From NCBI GenBank assembly GCA_013368445.1, contig JAACJO010000036.1, positions 62,001 to 126,000 on the forward strand: a stretch of DNA of 64,000 nt. Direction: 5' to 3'. The stretch's first letter is position 1; the number at the start of each line of letters is the position of its first letter. The notes under the pieces were generated by a model. It saw nothing but the letters and a program-made list of their open reading frames with translations, was not told where the DNA came from and did no database searches. This DNA comes from Leucocoprinus leucothites. Lineage: Eukaryota > Basidiomycota > Agaricomycetes > Agaricales > Agaricaceae. A program made the translations under genes and the position numbers. This document shows, piece by piece, positions 12,669 through 22,970 of the stretch.

Positions 12669-13022
12669 CAACTACATCAGACAGTAATTTTTAGGGGCTT
12701 GTAGGAATGGGCACGCCGGCATAGGTATCATGGCTCCTTAAATAACAACACGTTAACAAACCTCGCCCCACGCGGGTACTACGACTTCTATTGCTGTGAT
12801 ATCAGGCGTCCAAGAACTGGGAGACGACACCTGATTTAATAGTTCTGATACCATCAATGATAGGTACCGGGATAAAGTAACGACAAGGGACACTCATTGT
12901 CACACCGATTCCGCTCTTTCTCAGTTGAATGAATTGACCCATGTACCGAACAATAGCCGATCATCTCTACATTTGCTCTAGAAACATAACACATAGGACG
13001 TGTGATACTTGTCTATGACTGT
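12669..13022. other. Spacer in the tandem array
   Basis: About 350 bp between copies 3 and 4 with no coding signal seen; it would include the 3' flank of copy 4. Confidence 0.4.
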
Positions 13023-13763
13023 TTATATTCCTACTATGCCACTCGAGATAAAAGTGCCAGCTACCACGCTTAATAGAGCAGTGCTCGCCACCAACATACC
13101 AACATGGATATGAGGAGATGCATTTGAAGAAACACTGATAGTGTAGACCGGTGTGGGCACTCCAGTCCATGAGGTGACACTGGCACGCGATTCTGGTCCA
13201 ATCGCAGCGCTACGTACACAAGCTCCTGCTGTTGTCCCGTCAAAGGAACAGGAAAAGACCATTACAACTGCCGGAATATCGCTTGGCCTTCCGATTTCAA
13301 CTGTTTGGAGAAGACCGTTTGCATCCTCAATAAAAGTTTCTGTAGATAGCAGAGACACAGGCGCGGTTAGAAATTTCAATGATTCGATAATCAGGAGCGA
13401 TAGGAACCCACGAGTCGTCGTTACTGGAAGGCCAGATGTAATGGTCCAAGTCGTGGTAGGTTCCGCACCGACTACCTCGGTGAGGACAACCACCTCTTCA
13501 TACACCGTTTTTCCATTGCTTTCAACACTGACGGGTGAGATGGTGTATGAAACTCCTTGAGATATGCTGAATAAAGGGGTGTTTGGAGTGCTTGCAGGGG
13601 GAAGCCCGATAGCATAAAGGGTGACTGTAGCGCCTAGAGCTACTATCGACACCAACCGATGTCAGGTAAAATATTGTCGCTTGGTAAAGATGTGGAACTT
13701 ACCATGGGAACAGCCCAGAAGGATGCTGATCGTGGGCAACAAAGTGATTCGGGAGACTTTCAT
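13023..13763 (-). CDS. Tandem-family secreted/membrane-tailed protein, copy 4
   Basis: Intact member of the array. Exon 1 (ATG at 13763) gives the signal peptide MKVSRITLLPTISILLGCS; a GTAAGT..TAG intron joins in phase to ALGATVTLYAIG. The block SPVSVESNGKTVYEEVVV follows. A second intron starts GTGGGT after the TTTR codons near 13410 and ends at a CTACAG; it is read-through in frame, so intron retention would not break the frame. The last exon has CSFDGTTAGAC, TSWTGVPTPVYTIS and a hydrophobic tail (VASTALLSVVAGTFISSGI) ending at 13023. No known enzymatic motif; an extracellular, membrane- or GPI-anchored role is inferred. Confidence 0.75.
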
Positions 13764-14041
13764 GACTCAGACGAGGACGCAATGAGAATCAGAGGAATAT
13801 ATACTGAAAATATGGGTGGTCGAATCGGGTACGATGAAAGCTCAATGGAGCTGCTGCATCGCATTCGGTCGTTTGTCACTCAAGCCAAGAAAAAGCACTG
13901 CCTTCATCAACCCCAAGGTCTTCAATCCTTCGACACCAAGAACTTCAGCAAATATTTGAAGCTTAGTTATCTGGTACATCGTGGAACAAATCACAGCACT
14001 GGGAACTAGCACCCGGATGCCATGCCATCAAACTATATCAT

Positions 14042-14728
14042 CTATATCCCCCCAGCCACGATAATACCCGTCACAAGAGCAGCAATACCAGAAAGTGCCT
14101 CGAAACTATTCTTCCATCTCTTAGAAGCCTCCGAAGATTCGACGAACGTATAGAATGGCATAGGAACACCAGTATATGTCGTCCTGATGGGAGCTTCAGT
14201 GCCGATTGCGAACATTTCTCTACACTCAGCATTCGTTGTCCCATCGAAGCTGCAGGACTTCGAAAACACAATGGGGACCGGGCCTCCACTTGAATACGTC
14301 TCTTTCAAACCCTTCGAGTCTTCGGCGAGCGTGACTATGGTCGTAGAGATGTCAGGATTTAGGGCGGATATATCTACAGAACGAGAGATACGAACCCGTT
14401 ATCGTCGCGGTTGGCGTGAAATCTGTAGTCTGCGTAGTTTCTGCATTCGCAAGAACCTCTGTGGTGATGAACTTGACCTCAGCGTACGTTGTTTCACCAC
14501 CTGGACCTACACCAATAGGCGATGCTGAGTATGAGATCCCTTGAGAAATAGTTGGAACACTGGGGCTCGAGTCTGTAGGGTACGATACGTCGTAGAGAGT
14601 GATTGTAGCATCAGGGTTGGCGCCTACAAAGTCAATATCAGTCTCGTGGATCGAACGCATATGACACATCGCTCACTGGCTGAAGAAACCCATAGAATCA
14701 CGAAGGAAAGAAACTTGAAATACCACAT
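14042..14728 (-). CDS. Tandem-family secreted/membrane-tailed protein, copy 5
   Basis: Intact member. Exon 1 (ATG at 14728) encodes a signal peptide (MWYFKFLSFVILWVSSA) and joins through a GTGAGC..TTGTAG intron to NPDATITLYDVS. The SPIGVGPGGETTYAEVKF block follows, then a short intron starting GTTTCG near 14390 and the last exon with a DSKGLKETYSSGG segment, CSFDGTTNAEC, TYTGVPMPFYTF and a hydrophobic tail (LSGIAALVTGIIVAGGI) ending at 14042. It shares the most detail with copy 6 (for example DSKGL before the cysteine block), so those two are likely the closest pair. Confidence 0.75.
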
Positions 14729-15899
14729 TGGTGCGTGCGATCAGGCTTAAAGACTTGGATGGGCGAACGGATGCCAGAAGCAGACCACTTTATAGTAGCG
14801 CATATACACGGTCAGGCGGATGAGAAAAATGCTGTTAGCTTCTCCTCGTTTCAAGTTCAAACATAGACCCACCGTTTATATCCTGAGAAGCCGAAAGTGT
14901 CGACCGTACTAGACAGCTCTGAGAATTGTTTCTTCAAGATAATGACTATCACGTCCAGTGAATGACCCTGGGGCTTTCATAGATCATCGTATGGGGTTTC
15001 TGAGTGAGCGTATTACCGCGTCCGCAGTGCAGATGCAAGAGCGGCTAGAACAAGCCCTACTCTGAACCTAAGCTCATGGACCTTCCCTCGCATGCATCCG
15101 CTGACTTCGAGAATGATTGGCAGTCTATCATCAAAAGTTATTGATGAAAACATGAGGCCAGGTTCGACTGATTCCAGAAAACGTCGCAACAGTAGTATCA
15201 ATATCAAGTCAGTTAGAGCGTTTTCAACGATTGGACCTCTTTGAAGGTTAGGAGCGAAATGTCACCCTCGTGCTCCACTTTTCAGCACAAGCCAGTAAAA
15301 GGGGCGCCCGGGCTCTATAGTTGTGGCAGATGCGGAGGTGGCTCTATTCTAATCGTCCACAGCTTGGGCACGTTATTTCGAATATACCATCCTCATAACC
15401 CATGCTGCTTGAGCCCTCTACACAACGTAGTCGTCGTCCACAGTCAAGGCACAGAGGTCATCCTCTATCGTTGAACGGCTGACGAGCGAGAACGCCGCCT
15501 CTCCATGTTTGAGGATGAGCATTAGGTGCAGGGGAAGTGAGGCTAGTTCTGTAGAGCAAAGATCGCCTGGAAAAAGGCCAAGGTGACTGGGTTGAGGAGG
15601 GCGTATTTAATCGTGAGGAAGAACTTGGAGGTCCTGGTCAATGCTGGAATGTGGATTAGGCCCGCAAGCTGAGGAGATGCGTAGGACCTACAGATGTCAC
15701 GACGGAAACGAGCGATCAAATTAACATCGCTTTATAGCTGCCGCTGCAATTACGCCGACGGCGCTTTGAATGGCTGTCATGCCCGCGTGAGGAGGATTGA
15801 CCTCTGCTGGTTTTCCCTTAGAGTCGAGTCCGCTCTAGACCAGCCATCACGATGAGAAGTCTGAGTGGGAAAACACTAATAGAAGCGACTACCTCCATC
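14729..15899. other. Spacer in the tandem array
   Basis: About 1.2 kb without a supported gene. A short hydrophobic open frame on the minus strand (15013-15207) could be the tail of a lost family copy, but no other landmark supports it. Confidence 0.35.
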
Positions 15900-16310
15900 A
15901 TCTATTCAAGTATTGGGCTGTGTCAATACGAATAAAAATCATTTGCATACCTTTAGCAATCAGACACATGCGAATTGGGTCGCCAGTGCTAATATCAACA
16001 GCACAGCCAAGCACCAAGTCCAGATCCCTCATCCCTATATTTCCACCTAGTATCCTCAACCTTCATCCCGCATCGAGTAACAACGCGTGTGTTTGCTTGT
16101 CTTCTCGCGTATTCGTGTGTAATGAATCTTCCAATTCCTAGGATGTAGGAGTGGGAACGCGTTCTTAGGGAGACGGAATTGTTTGCGAGTATCGTACTTT
16201 GCGCTTTATCCAAGGGCCCTGGAACAATATAGGAGGTACAACGAGTATGAGGCTCAAAGAACGCTGACACACTGATGGTCGAAGTGGCAATCATAAACCG
16301 TGACCCCGTG
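15900..16310 (-). pseudogene. Probable decayed copy of the tandem secreted family
   Basis: On the minus strand a GVTVYD block (about 16280-16305) matches the start of the mature protein in the intact copies. It is followed at the expected distance by sequence resembling the glycine/tyrosine block, but in other frames. The signal exon, the cysteine block and the tail cannot be found in frame. The assignment rests on short matches and position within the array. Confidence 0.35.
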
Positions 16311-16607
16311 AAGACCGGATCAAATATTAGATCAGAGAAGGGCCATCACGTTCGTTTGAGTGTTGGATGATGCGCTTATTTTGGTAATAAAAACCATAGG
16401 ACCGCTTTGATTAACGCTCAAATGCTTAAGCCTCTGTATGACCGCAGAAGTATTCGCGATTAAGAAACAGCATGATACCTAAGTTCATCATGACTCCGTG
16501 ATCTACACATTTATACTGATGGTAATAAAAGGCAAGGCGGGACACAGATTATGAACTTGAAACCGCCCCTTCCATAGATAATCATATACCGACTCTCTCT
16601 TGCACTT

Positions 16608-17269
16608 CTACATTCCCAAAACCATGATAGCACCCGTCACAACACCGGCAACACCAGTAAGTCCCCAGAAACCGCCATCCCGCTGGCGGTGAGCGGCTGA
16701 GACGGCAGTATAGATGGGCACAAGGGCACCACTAAGCGACGTGGGTCCCAAAGTCTGACTGCCGACTGCAAACACGGCCGCACAGTCAGCTTTTGTGGTC
16801 CCATCGAAGCTACAGGACGCGGAAGCCATCACGGGTTGATCGTCAATCATAACCGAGACGTTTTCGGTTAAGCCTTTAGAGTCCTCCACGAGGGTCGCTA
16901 TATTTAAAGAGAAACATCAGACGATGTCTAGGACCTTTGTGAGTTGAGGGATACTGACCTGTCGCTGTCTGAGTGGTCTGTACGGTTGTTGTTGCATCAG
17001 GGATAGCGTAGGTGAAGACCGCCGCTTCAATATATGTTGTCTTCCCGTCTGCACCTACGCCGATAGGAGAGACTGACGTTGAAACTCCCTTCAAGGGATT
17101 TGGGCCGCCGCCGGCATTGATGTCAACATCGTAAACCGTGACGGTATTGACAGGGCTGGCACCTATAAACCAGGAATTGGTCTCGGAAGTGAAACTATGC
17201 TGCAAATTGCTTACCGACTGAAGCGGTCAAAAAAATGCAGACAGAAACAAGAGAAACAAAAGACCTCAT
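16608..17269 (-). CDS. Tandem-family secreted/membrane-tailed protein, copy 6
   Basis: Intact member and the right end of the array. Exon 1 (ATG at 17269) encodes the signal peptide MRSFVSLVSVCIFLTASV; a GTAAGC..TATAG intron joins to GASPVNTVTVYDVD. The SPIGVGADGKTTYIEAAV block follows, then an intron starting GTCAGT near 16965. The last exon has EDSKGLTENVSVM, CSFDGTTKADC, a TSLSGALVPIYTAV segment and the tail GLTGVAGVVTGAIMVLGM ending at 16608. Same three-exon layout and intron phases as the other copies, which supports common descent by tandem duplication. Confidence 0.75.
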
Positions 17270-17829
17270 CCTGGAGGGTTGTCGAAAATGATTAAATGAG
17301 CTGTGTGAGGAATGAAGACACTACGAGCTGGCCATTTTATAGGTATAGAGAATCGTAAAATGTACAGCCCGATAAACGAAGAAGGTCGCGAGCGCTGTTG
17401 GTATCGTTCACTGTCATTCTAAAACGCATGAATCTGCCGCTCACTCGAGATATCCATAGGACCGACAGACCCGAAAAGATCATTTTAGAAGAAACAAAGT
17501 TTCCCCTGGGATGGTTACAATTTGATTCCGGCTGGTTGAACTTGAACCTCAACAACTGTTGTTATATCGCTAGCCGACCACTGATGAAACAGGCAGAGAA
17601 GATAAGCACTAAACTGTATAAGTTCTATTCATGGATCGAGTGTATGTTCGTTGTTCACACGACGACCACCGGTGCTTTCTACCCCGGAATGATTGACAGT
17701 TTATCATCAGCAAGAAGCAACAAGGTACCAGACTGAGGTTTGCAAGCTCTGCAGGAAGATATGATCATATGAGCATTGGTTTAAACTCGAGCGCTGTTCC
17801 AAAACATACCATTTCGGTGATCCAACTTC
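17270..17829. other. Intergenic, no gene seen
   Basis: About 560 bp between the array and the SDR gene. Open frames on both strands lack recognisable features. Confidence 0.4.
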
Positions 17830-18897
17830 TTAAGGCTGGAACCCATATTTTACACTTGCTCTCCATTCGACGAAGCTTGGTATGAGCCAGTATAGAAGAT
17901 GTCCGAACCGCATGATGAGAGGCATGAACACAGTCTTCTCCTTGTTATCCACAGCTTGGATGCATCGTTCGGCGACCGCCTCTCGCTTCAACCCTGTTTT
18001 GTTGGGATCTCGCTCACGGACAGAACCACCATCGACAGCTGAGGCACGGAAGTCACCCTCAACTGTTGAAGGCATAACCAGCGAGAACGCTATCCCTCTG
18101 TGTTCGATGGCAAGTGCTTGGTAGAGCAGAAGTGAAGCGGATTTCGTAGAAGCGTAAATTGCTCGCGTTGGCGCCGGGATAACAGAGGCTAATGACGACA
18201 CGAGTAGAATTGAGGGGGACTTGGAAGTGCCGGCGAGCATTGGTATCTGCAGAAAGACTGTCAGAAACGTTTCCATCTTGAAAAGATGGATGAGACGTAC
18301 AAATGTTACGGCGGCAATTAGAGGCCCGACATAATTTGCTTTCGTGGCCGCAGTGGTAACGTCAACGACTCTTCGAATAGCTTCACCGTCCGCTTGCGGC
18401 GGGTCGAACCCTTCTGGCTCTCCCCGAATCCTGGTGGACTCCAGACCGGCGACGGCAAGGAGAGGTTTGAGGGCAGAGACTCCAGCAGCGACAATAAGTG
18501 TGTCTATTCCTTCCCATTCTGTCCTTGCATTAGACTATGCAAGTGCAGGTGTGACAATAAACACACCTTCGGCAATCAAGTTCCTCACGCGAATCATATC
18601 CTCGACGCTGGTGAAATCAGCGACACAACCGAGTACCCCATCCTCGCTACCTCTCTCAGCCCTGCACTCCCGCACAGTCTCTTCAACCTTCTCCGCGCGT
18701 CGTGCTAGGACACATAATCTTGCTCCTCGCCTTGCATATCTTTGTGCAATAGACTTTCCGATTCCGGAGGAAGCACCCAGAATAAGAACGCGCTCTTGGG
18801 ATGGCAGAATTTTCCTTGTTCGCGAACGTTGCGCCTTGAGGAAGGAACGTAACGCGAGGAATATGGGTATGATCGCCAATAATCCAACTGGAGGCAT
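17830..18897 (-). CDS. Membrane-anchored short-chain dehydrogenase/reductase
   Basis: NAD(P)-dependent oxidoreductase of the classical SDR family, with a hydrophobic N-terminal anchor (MPPVGLLAIIPIFLALRSFL) that suggests attachment to the ER membrane as in 11-beta-HSD/DHRS7-type enzymes. The dinucleotide-binding motif GASSGIG lies at residues 41-47, LIVAAG follows later, and the active-site YxxxK is present as YASTK, preceded by LLVSSLASV with the catalytic serine. A 54-bp intron (GTGAGG..CATAG, about 18540-18594) and a second one starting GTACGT near 18298 keep the frame. The substrate cannot be told; 3-ketosphinganine or steroid-like lipids are possibilities from family members only. Stop at 17830-17832. 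Confidence 0.8.
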
Positions 18898-19245
18898 AGT
18901 AAATGAAACTATGAGGAGGTCCCAGCTGGAGATGTCGTAGTTGAACTGATTAGAAGGAGGACCATGACAGTCAACATGATTGGTGGATGATCGGCCAAGC
19001 TCAGTCCCCGGACTACCGGATTACCGGATCAATGGGTAAAAATAACCGTCAACTCCTCAATCCAGAGCCTCGACGGTACCAGCGTCCGACCGTACATGTC
19101 CTCATTAGTAACGCTCGCTGGCTTTGTGTTATTTCATCACCAGCTGTCCCACGACCTTATTATCCGCCCCGTAAATCTCACACTTGCATTTTCTGTTTTA
19201 TATCGCTGCTGAGCTTTGGATGATCTACGCTGCTACTAAGGTACA

Positions 19246-19361
19246 GTAGAGCCGACACGATATGGTCCACATCACGTGTTAGGTGACAGCCATGACTTGA
19301 CCGCAGAAATACCATTAATGAGTGATAGAATACTTATTTTTTTTCTTACGCGATTTGTTGA

Positions 19362-19421
<60 letters not shown>

Positions 19422-20024
19422 CGATTGAGAAAATCTTAATATAATTAAAATAGATATAAGAAAAAAAATACTAAATCTACCGCGAGTGGTGAACAAGAGA
19501 TGTAAGGGCATATGTTCAGTATGAGTCTATTAATTAGTATCGACTTCTTCGAACTCAGTCAGGATAGTTCCAGGACCACGCGATGGCCCCATTATTTTTG
19601 CCTGAAGGCTTGTATTTCTCAGTCTTCCGTGTGTGTGAAGGAGCTGTTGAGATTACTAATTGGGTTATGCCTCCTCTTTTGGGTCGCAGATAATGTAACA
19701 TAACATAATGTTTGTGTTTGAAGTGATACCGAGCACAGATTACTACGAGAGAACAGGTCAGCGGAGGTGATCTGGGCCAGAGAGTGAAACCAATTTATTC
19801 AGTGTTAATACAAATGTTGGTGGGGCACGAAGGCAAGTTTGAGTATTCAAATTCTGGCTGCAACAAAAGTTTACTATCAGGGTAATGCAACTTTTCTTGC
19901 GGCAAGATTTATTCTAAGTTTACTTACATAGCTGTCCCAATTACATTTGTCTTTTTCTACTACAATTGTAACGCTTTCATCACATTTTCATCACGTGATG
20001 TGGACCATATCGTGTCGGCTCTAC
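19246..20024. mobile_element. 779-bp element with perfect 33-bp terminal inverted repeats
   Basis: The 33 bases at 19246-19278 (starting GTAGAGCCGACACGATATGG) are exactly the reverse complement of 19992-20024. The 713 bp between them hold the 56-T run and no transposase-like frame. This looks like a non-autonomous terminal-inverted-repeat element (MITE-like) or a fold-back repeat. I could not see a clear target-site duplication: the flanks read AAGGTACA on the left and CTTGTTCG on the right. Confidence 0.55.
19364..19419. repeat. Homopolymer run of 56 T
   Basis: An uninterrupted run of 56 T lies inside the inverted-repeat element, surrounded by A/T-rich DNA. Read on the minus strand it would be a poly(A) tract. 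Its exact length is uncertain in any assembly. Confidence 0.85.
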
Positions 20025-20182
20025 CTTGTTCGCTCCATCAGCGACGGGAGCTATTTTGACCCCGAGGATCAGTTAAGTATCATCATGCTTGATTTTTCAA
20101 AGGACGCCTCCTCTAATGCTGGATCCAACAATCCCTTGGCGGAGATGGATTCTTTCTACACCCTCATTATGCAAGGAGTCTA
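20025..20182 (+). pseudogene. NACHT-protein gene remnant
   Basis: Starting at the very end of the right inverted repeat, one frame reads LVRSISDGSYFDPEDQL and, later, NNPLAEMDSFYTLIMQGV before a stop at 20180-20182. This matches the segment of the neighbouring NACHT protein just after its ATPase domain (VVRFVGAYDS ... SPLSELDIFYSHIMESI). It is a fragment of about 50 codons without P-loop or start, so it is a relic of a second NACHT gene. Confidence 0.5.
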
Positions 20183-20521
20183 GCCGAAGGCCAATTGTTT
20201 GTTGCTAAAGGGTGCCGATGTATGCTTATAGGTACTCGTGTCATCACATTAGAAACTCAGCGTGTTCATCACCTCTCTTTTTCTAAACGTGTACAGGCAG
20301 CAAGTGCCTGTATTGGAGCGCGCAAGATAAGTCTGAATCCCGGTTGGCTCCCGAAAGCCTGACGTCGACAGATATCTGCGACATCAGTCCTCCTTGCGCT
20401 ACTCGTCAATGATCATCTTTTGTTTATAAACGTGAAACGCCAGACCCTGGCCATATGAAAACATTCAGTATAAAATGTCCAGATGCCTGGACACTTCCTA
20501 CTAAAGTGCACTCTCTCTATC
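20183..20521. other. Upstream region of the NACHT gene
   Basis: About 340 bp without a coding signal; presumably the promoter of the NACHT gene. Confidence 0.4.
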
Positions 20522-22183
20522 ATGACTTTCGGCACGTTCGCCAACGCTCATGACTTTTCTATCCATGAACCCCATTTCTCTGACAACTCCACTCATGTTA
20601 ACGTGTCGCTGCACTTGGCACACAATATTTCTGAGATGAGCGGTGAGTAGTTTATCCACGACGAGAGAGTTGGATGGTGATTGACCGCTTCCTTCAGGTC
20701 TCCAAGTCCTTCTTGAATCTTCTCTCCCCGAAGCTTTCCATGACTCCTCAGCCCGCCATCCTCCACCTAGGTGTCATCCTGGAACCCGGGAACACTATAT
20801 TGAACATATTACCTCCTGGGCCTGGAATAAAGGCGGGCAGCGCACCCGCGTTCTCTTGATGACAGGCGCAGCAGGTGTTGGGAAATCTGCCATTGCACAG
20901 TCCTGTACAGAAGCTGTCGGAGAAAAACTTGGTGCTGCTTTCTTTTTTTCGCGCTCCAATGGCCACAACGACCCAAAATACCTGTTCACTTCCATTGCAT
21001 ATCAACTGGCAACCAGAAACCTGACATATGCCACCATTCTGGACGATCAGCTTCGACGCGATCCCACGATTGTTACCAAGTCTATCGGCCAACAGTTTCA
21101 TCAACTCATAGTTGCCCCACTTAAGGAGATGACGTATCAAGGACATGGGATGGACGACCTTCTGGTTGTGGTAGATGGTCTAGACGAGTGCTCTAATTCT
21201 CAACGCCAGCGTGAAATTGCGGAGATTATCACCACTTCTGCATACGATCAGACAACTCCGTTATTATGGGCGTTCTTCAGCCGTCCCGGACCTCAAATTG
21301 TAGCAGCATTCAATTCACCTCACGCGGTCTCGTCTTCCACTCGAATAGAACTTCCGGTATCTCGAGACTCTGATCCCGAGATCTTCAATTACCTACGTGG
21401 TGAGCTGAAGAAAATCAGCGAAGAGCATACACTTCCCGTATCATGGCCATCGGAGGGGGAGCTGCAAACTCTGGTAGACCTCGCAGCTGGACTCTTCATT
21501 TACGCAGTGACTGTTGTGCGCTTTGTGGGCGCGTATGATTCAATCTCTCCCCCTGATAACATCCGTGCAATCATCGCACTAAACAACTCAAACGCACCTA
21601 CCGATGATTCATTAGAAAGTCCACTTTCTGAGCTGGATATTTTCTATTCCCATATCATGGAGAGCATACCTACCAAAGTACTACCAAGTATCCAACGTAT
21701 TCTGCTAGCAACAACAGCTTTTGTGGGAGGCAAAAAAGCACCACAAAATGCTAGTCTTCTTGGTTTATCCGAAGCACAGTTTAGAGGGGCTTATCGCTGG
21801 CTTTACGCTGTGTTGATGCCTCTCGACTCCGATCTGTGCATTCGGTTTTATCACTCCTCGTTCATGGAGTTCTTACAAGATCGAGCACGCAGCGGGAGAT
21901 TTTGCCTGAAAGCCCAACCAGCGATAGAGTTGCGGAAATCTCTTATTGGAAAGTTGCGTAACATTCAATGTAATTTTGCTGCAGGTGCGTTTCGTTTCTT
22001 GCAGAGATACAAGAGGGCGAAGTACTAAGGCAATGACCAGCGGCGCAGCTTGATATTCCACCCAGCTGGTGCCTCAAATCTGACCGTCCGCTCCACGTCC
22101 TTCACTCGTGGGACTATCGAAACACTATTGCAGCATTTTTCTCCTTATGTCAATCGGTACCCTCGACGAAGAAACTCTCGTAG
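20522..22183 (+). CDS. NACHT-domain NTPase (fungal NLR-like)
   Basis: STAND-class NTPase of the fungal NLR-like type. Such proteins act as cytosolic signalling switches, and some control heterokaryon incompatibility; a function for this one is not known. Three exons: 20522-20642, 20698-21984 and 22041-22183 (introns of 55 and 56 bp, both phase 1), giving 516 residues. The typical lead-in PPPRCHPGTR precedes Walker A GAAGVGKS (residues about 96-103) and Walker B LLVVVDGLDEC (about 195-205). A winged-helix-like region with HSSFMEFLQD follows. No N-terminal effector domain and no C-terminal WD40, ankyrin or TPR repeats are seen, so this is a short architecture. An open frame continuing to about 22600 may be a lost or alternatively spliced C-terminus. 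Confidence 0.8.
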
Positions 22184-22970
22184 CTCTAGTTGAACTAGAT
22201 TATTCACAGATAACCGTGCTGTGGGGCGAACCGTTGATCTTCTTCGAAGGAGAGCTATGTCATGACTTGCTGTGGAAGAACGTGAGTTTCGCTTACCGAG
22301 CCCCAGTACGTTCCAGCTCAGAAGAAAAAAATTTCTCGATCCACAGATCCCGACAGAGTATAGAAAACGAATTTTTCGACCCCTCGTTGGTACCGAGGAC
22401 ACAAGTGGGGCTCTACCATATGTCTTGGGACAGGGAAGAAAAAGGGTCCTTTGCTGGCGAAGCGGGAGGGGAACTATCATCCAAGGATATCCCGCCGTAT
22501 CTTTCTGGGCATTTGTGTTACAGATGTTTATGGCCGCGGTGAGTCTTTCCTGTATTGATAAATGGCAGGCCGGTGGTAACAAGTCGCTTGAATGTTAAGC
22601 TGGAAACTTTGAGCAGTATTAGTATATGCTGGTCTGGTAAACTGAGGCGATTGAAGTGAATGACCAGACTCTTATTTGGTTCTTACCTCATGTAGGCATG
22701 TTAACGACCAATAAATCAACGGTGATGGATAACCGGATCAAACAAGTTTGTGATGGTATAAGAAAGTTGCCCGAGATCCACGCCTGAGGCAGCGAATACG
22801 CATCGTATGTACATATCTAGGTGTTTGAGAATACCCCAGCACGTCCTATCCCAAGATTTAGCTGGAATAAAAGGAGTGGGACGTAAGTCGAAGAATAAGC
22901 TCCGGTGATGCGGCTTGCCCCTAACCCCAGAATAGGGTCGGATCCTTGTTCCGTAGACCCCAGTTATAAT
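22184..22970. other. 3' flank of NACHT gene, possible lost C-terminus
   Basis: A frame at 22272-22598 (+) reads as plausible protein (IPTEYRKRIFRPLVGTED, IIQGYPAVSFWAFVLQMFMA) but has no clear start and no recognised domain. It could be an extra exon of the NACHT gene. The rest up to the E2 gene shows nothing. Confidence 0.3.

Noticed and set aside
13153..13560. Long plus-strand frame opposite copy 4 of the array
   Set aside because: It is the antisense shadow of a gene with clear signal peptide, splice sites and family blocks on the minus strand.
15013..15207. Hydrophobic open frame that could be the tail of another array copy
   Set aside because: Only hydrophobicity matches; none of the cysteine or TGVPxPxYT blocks is present upstream.
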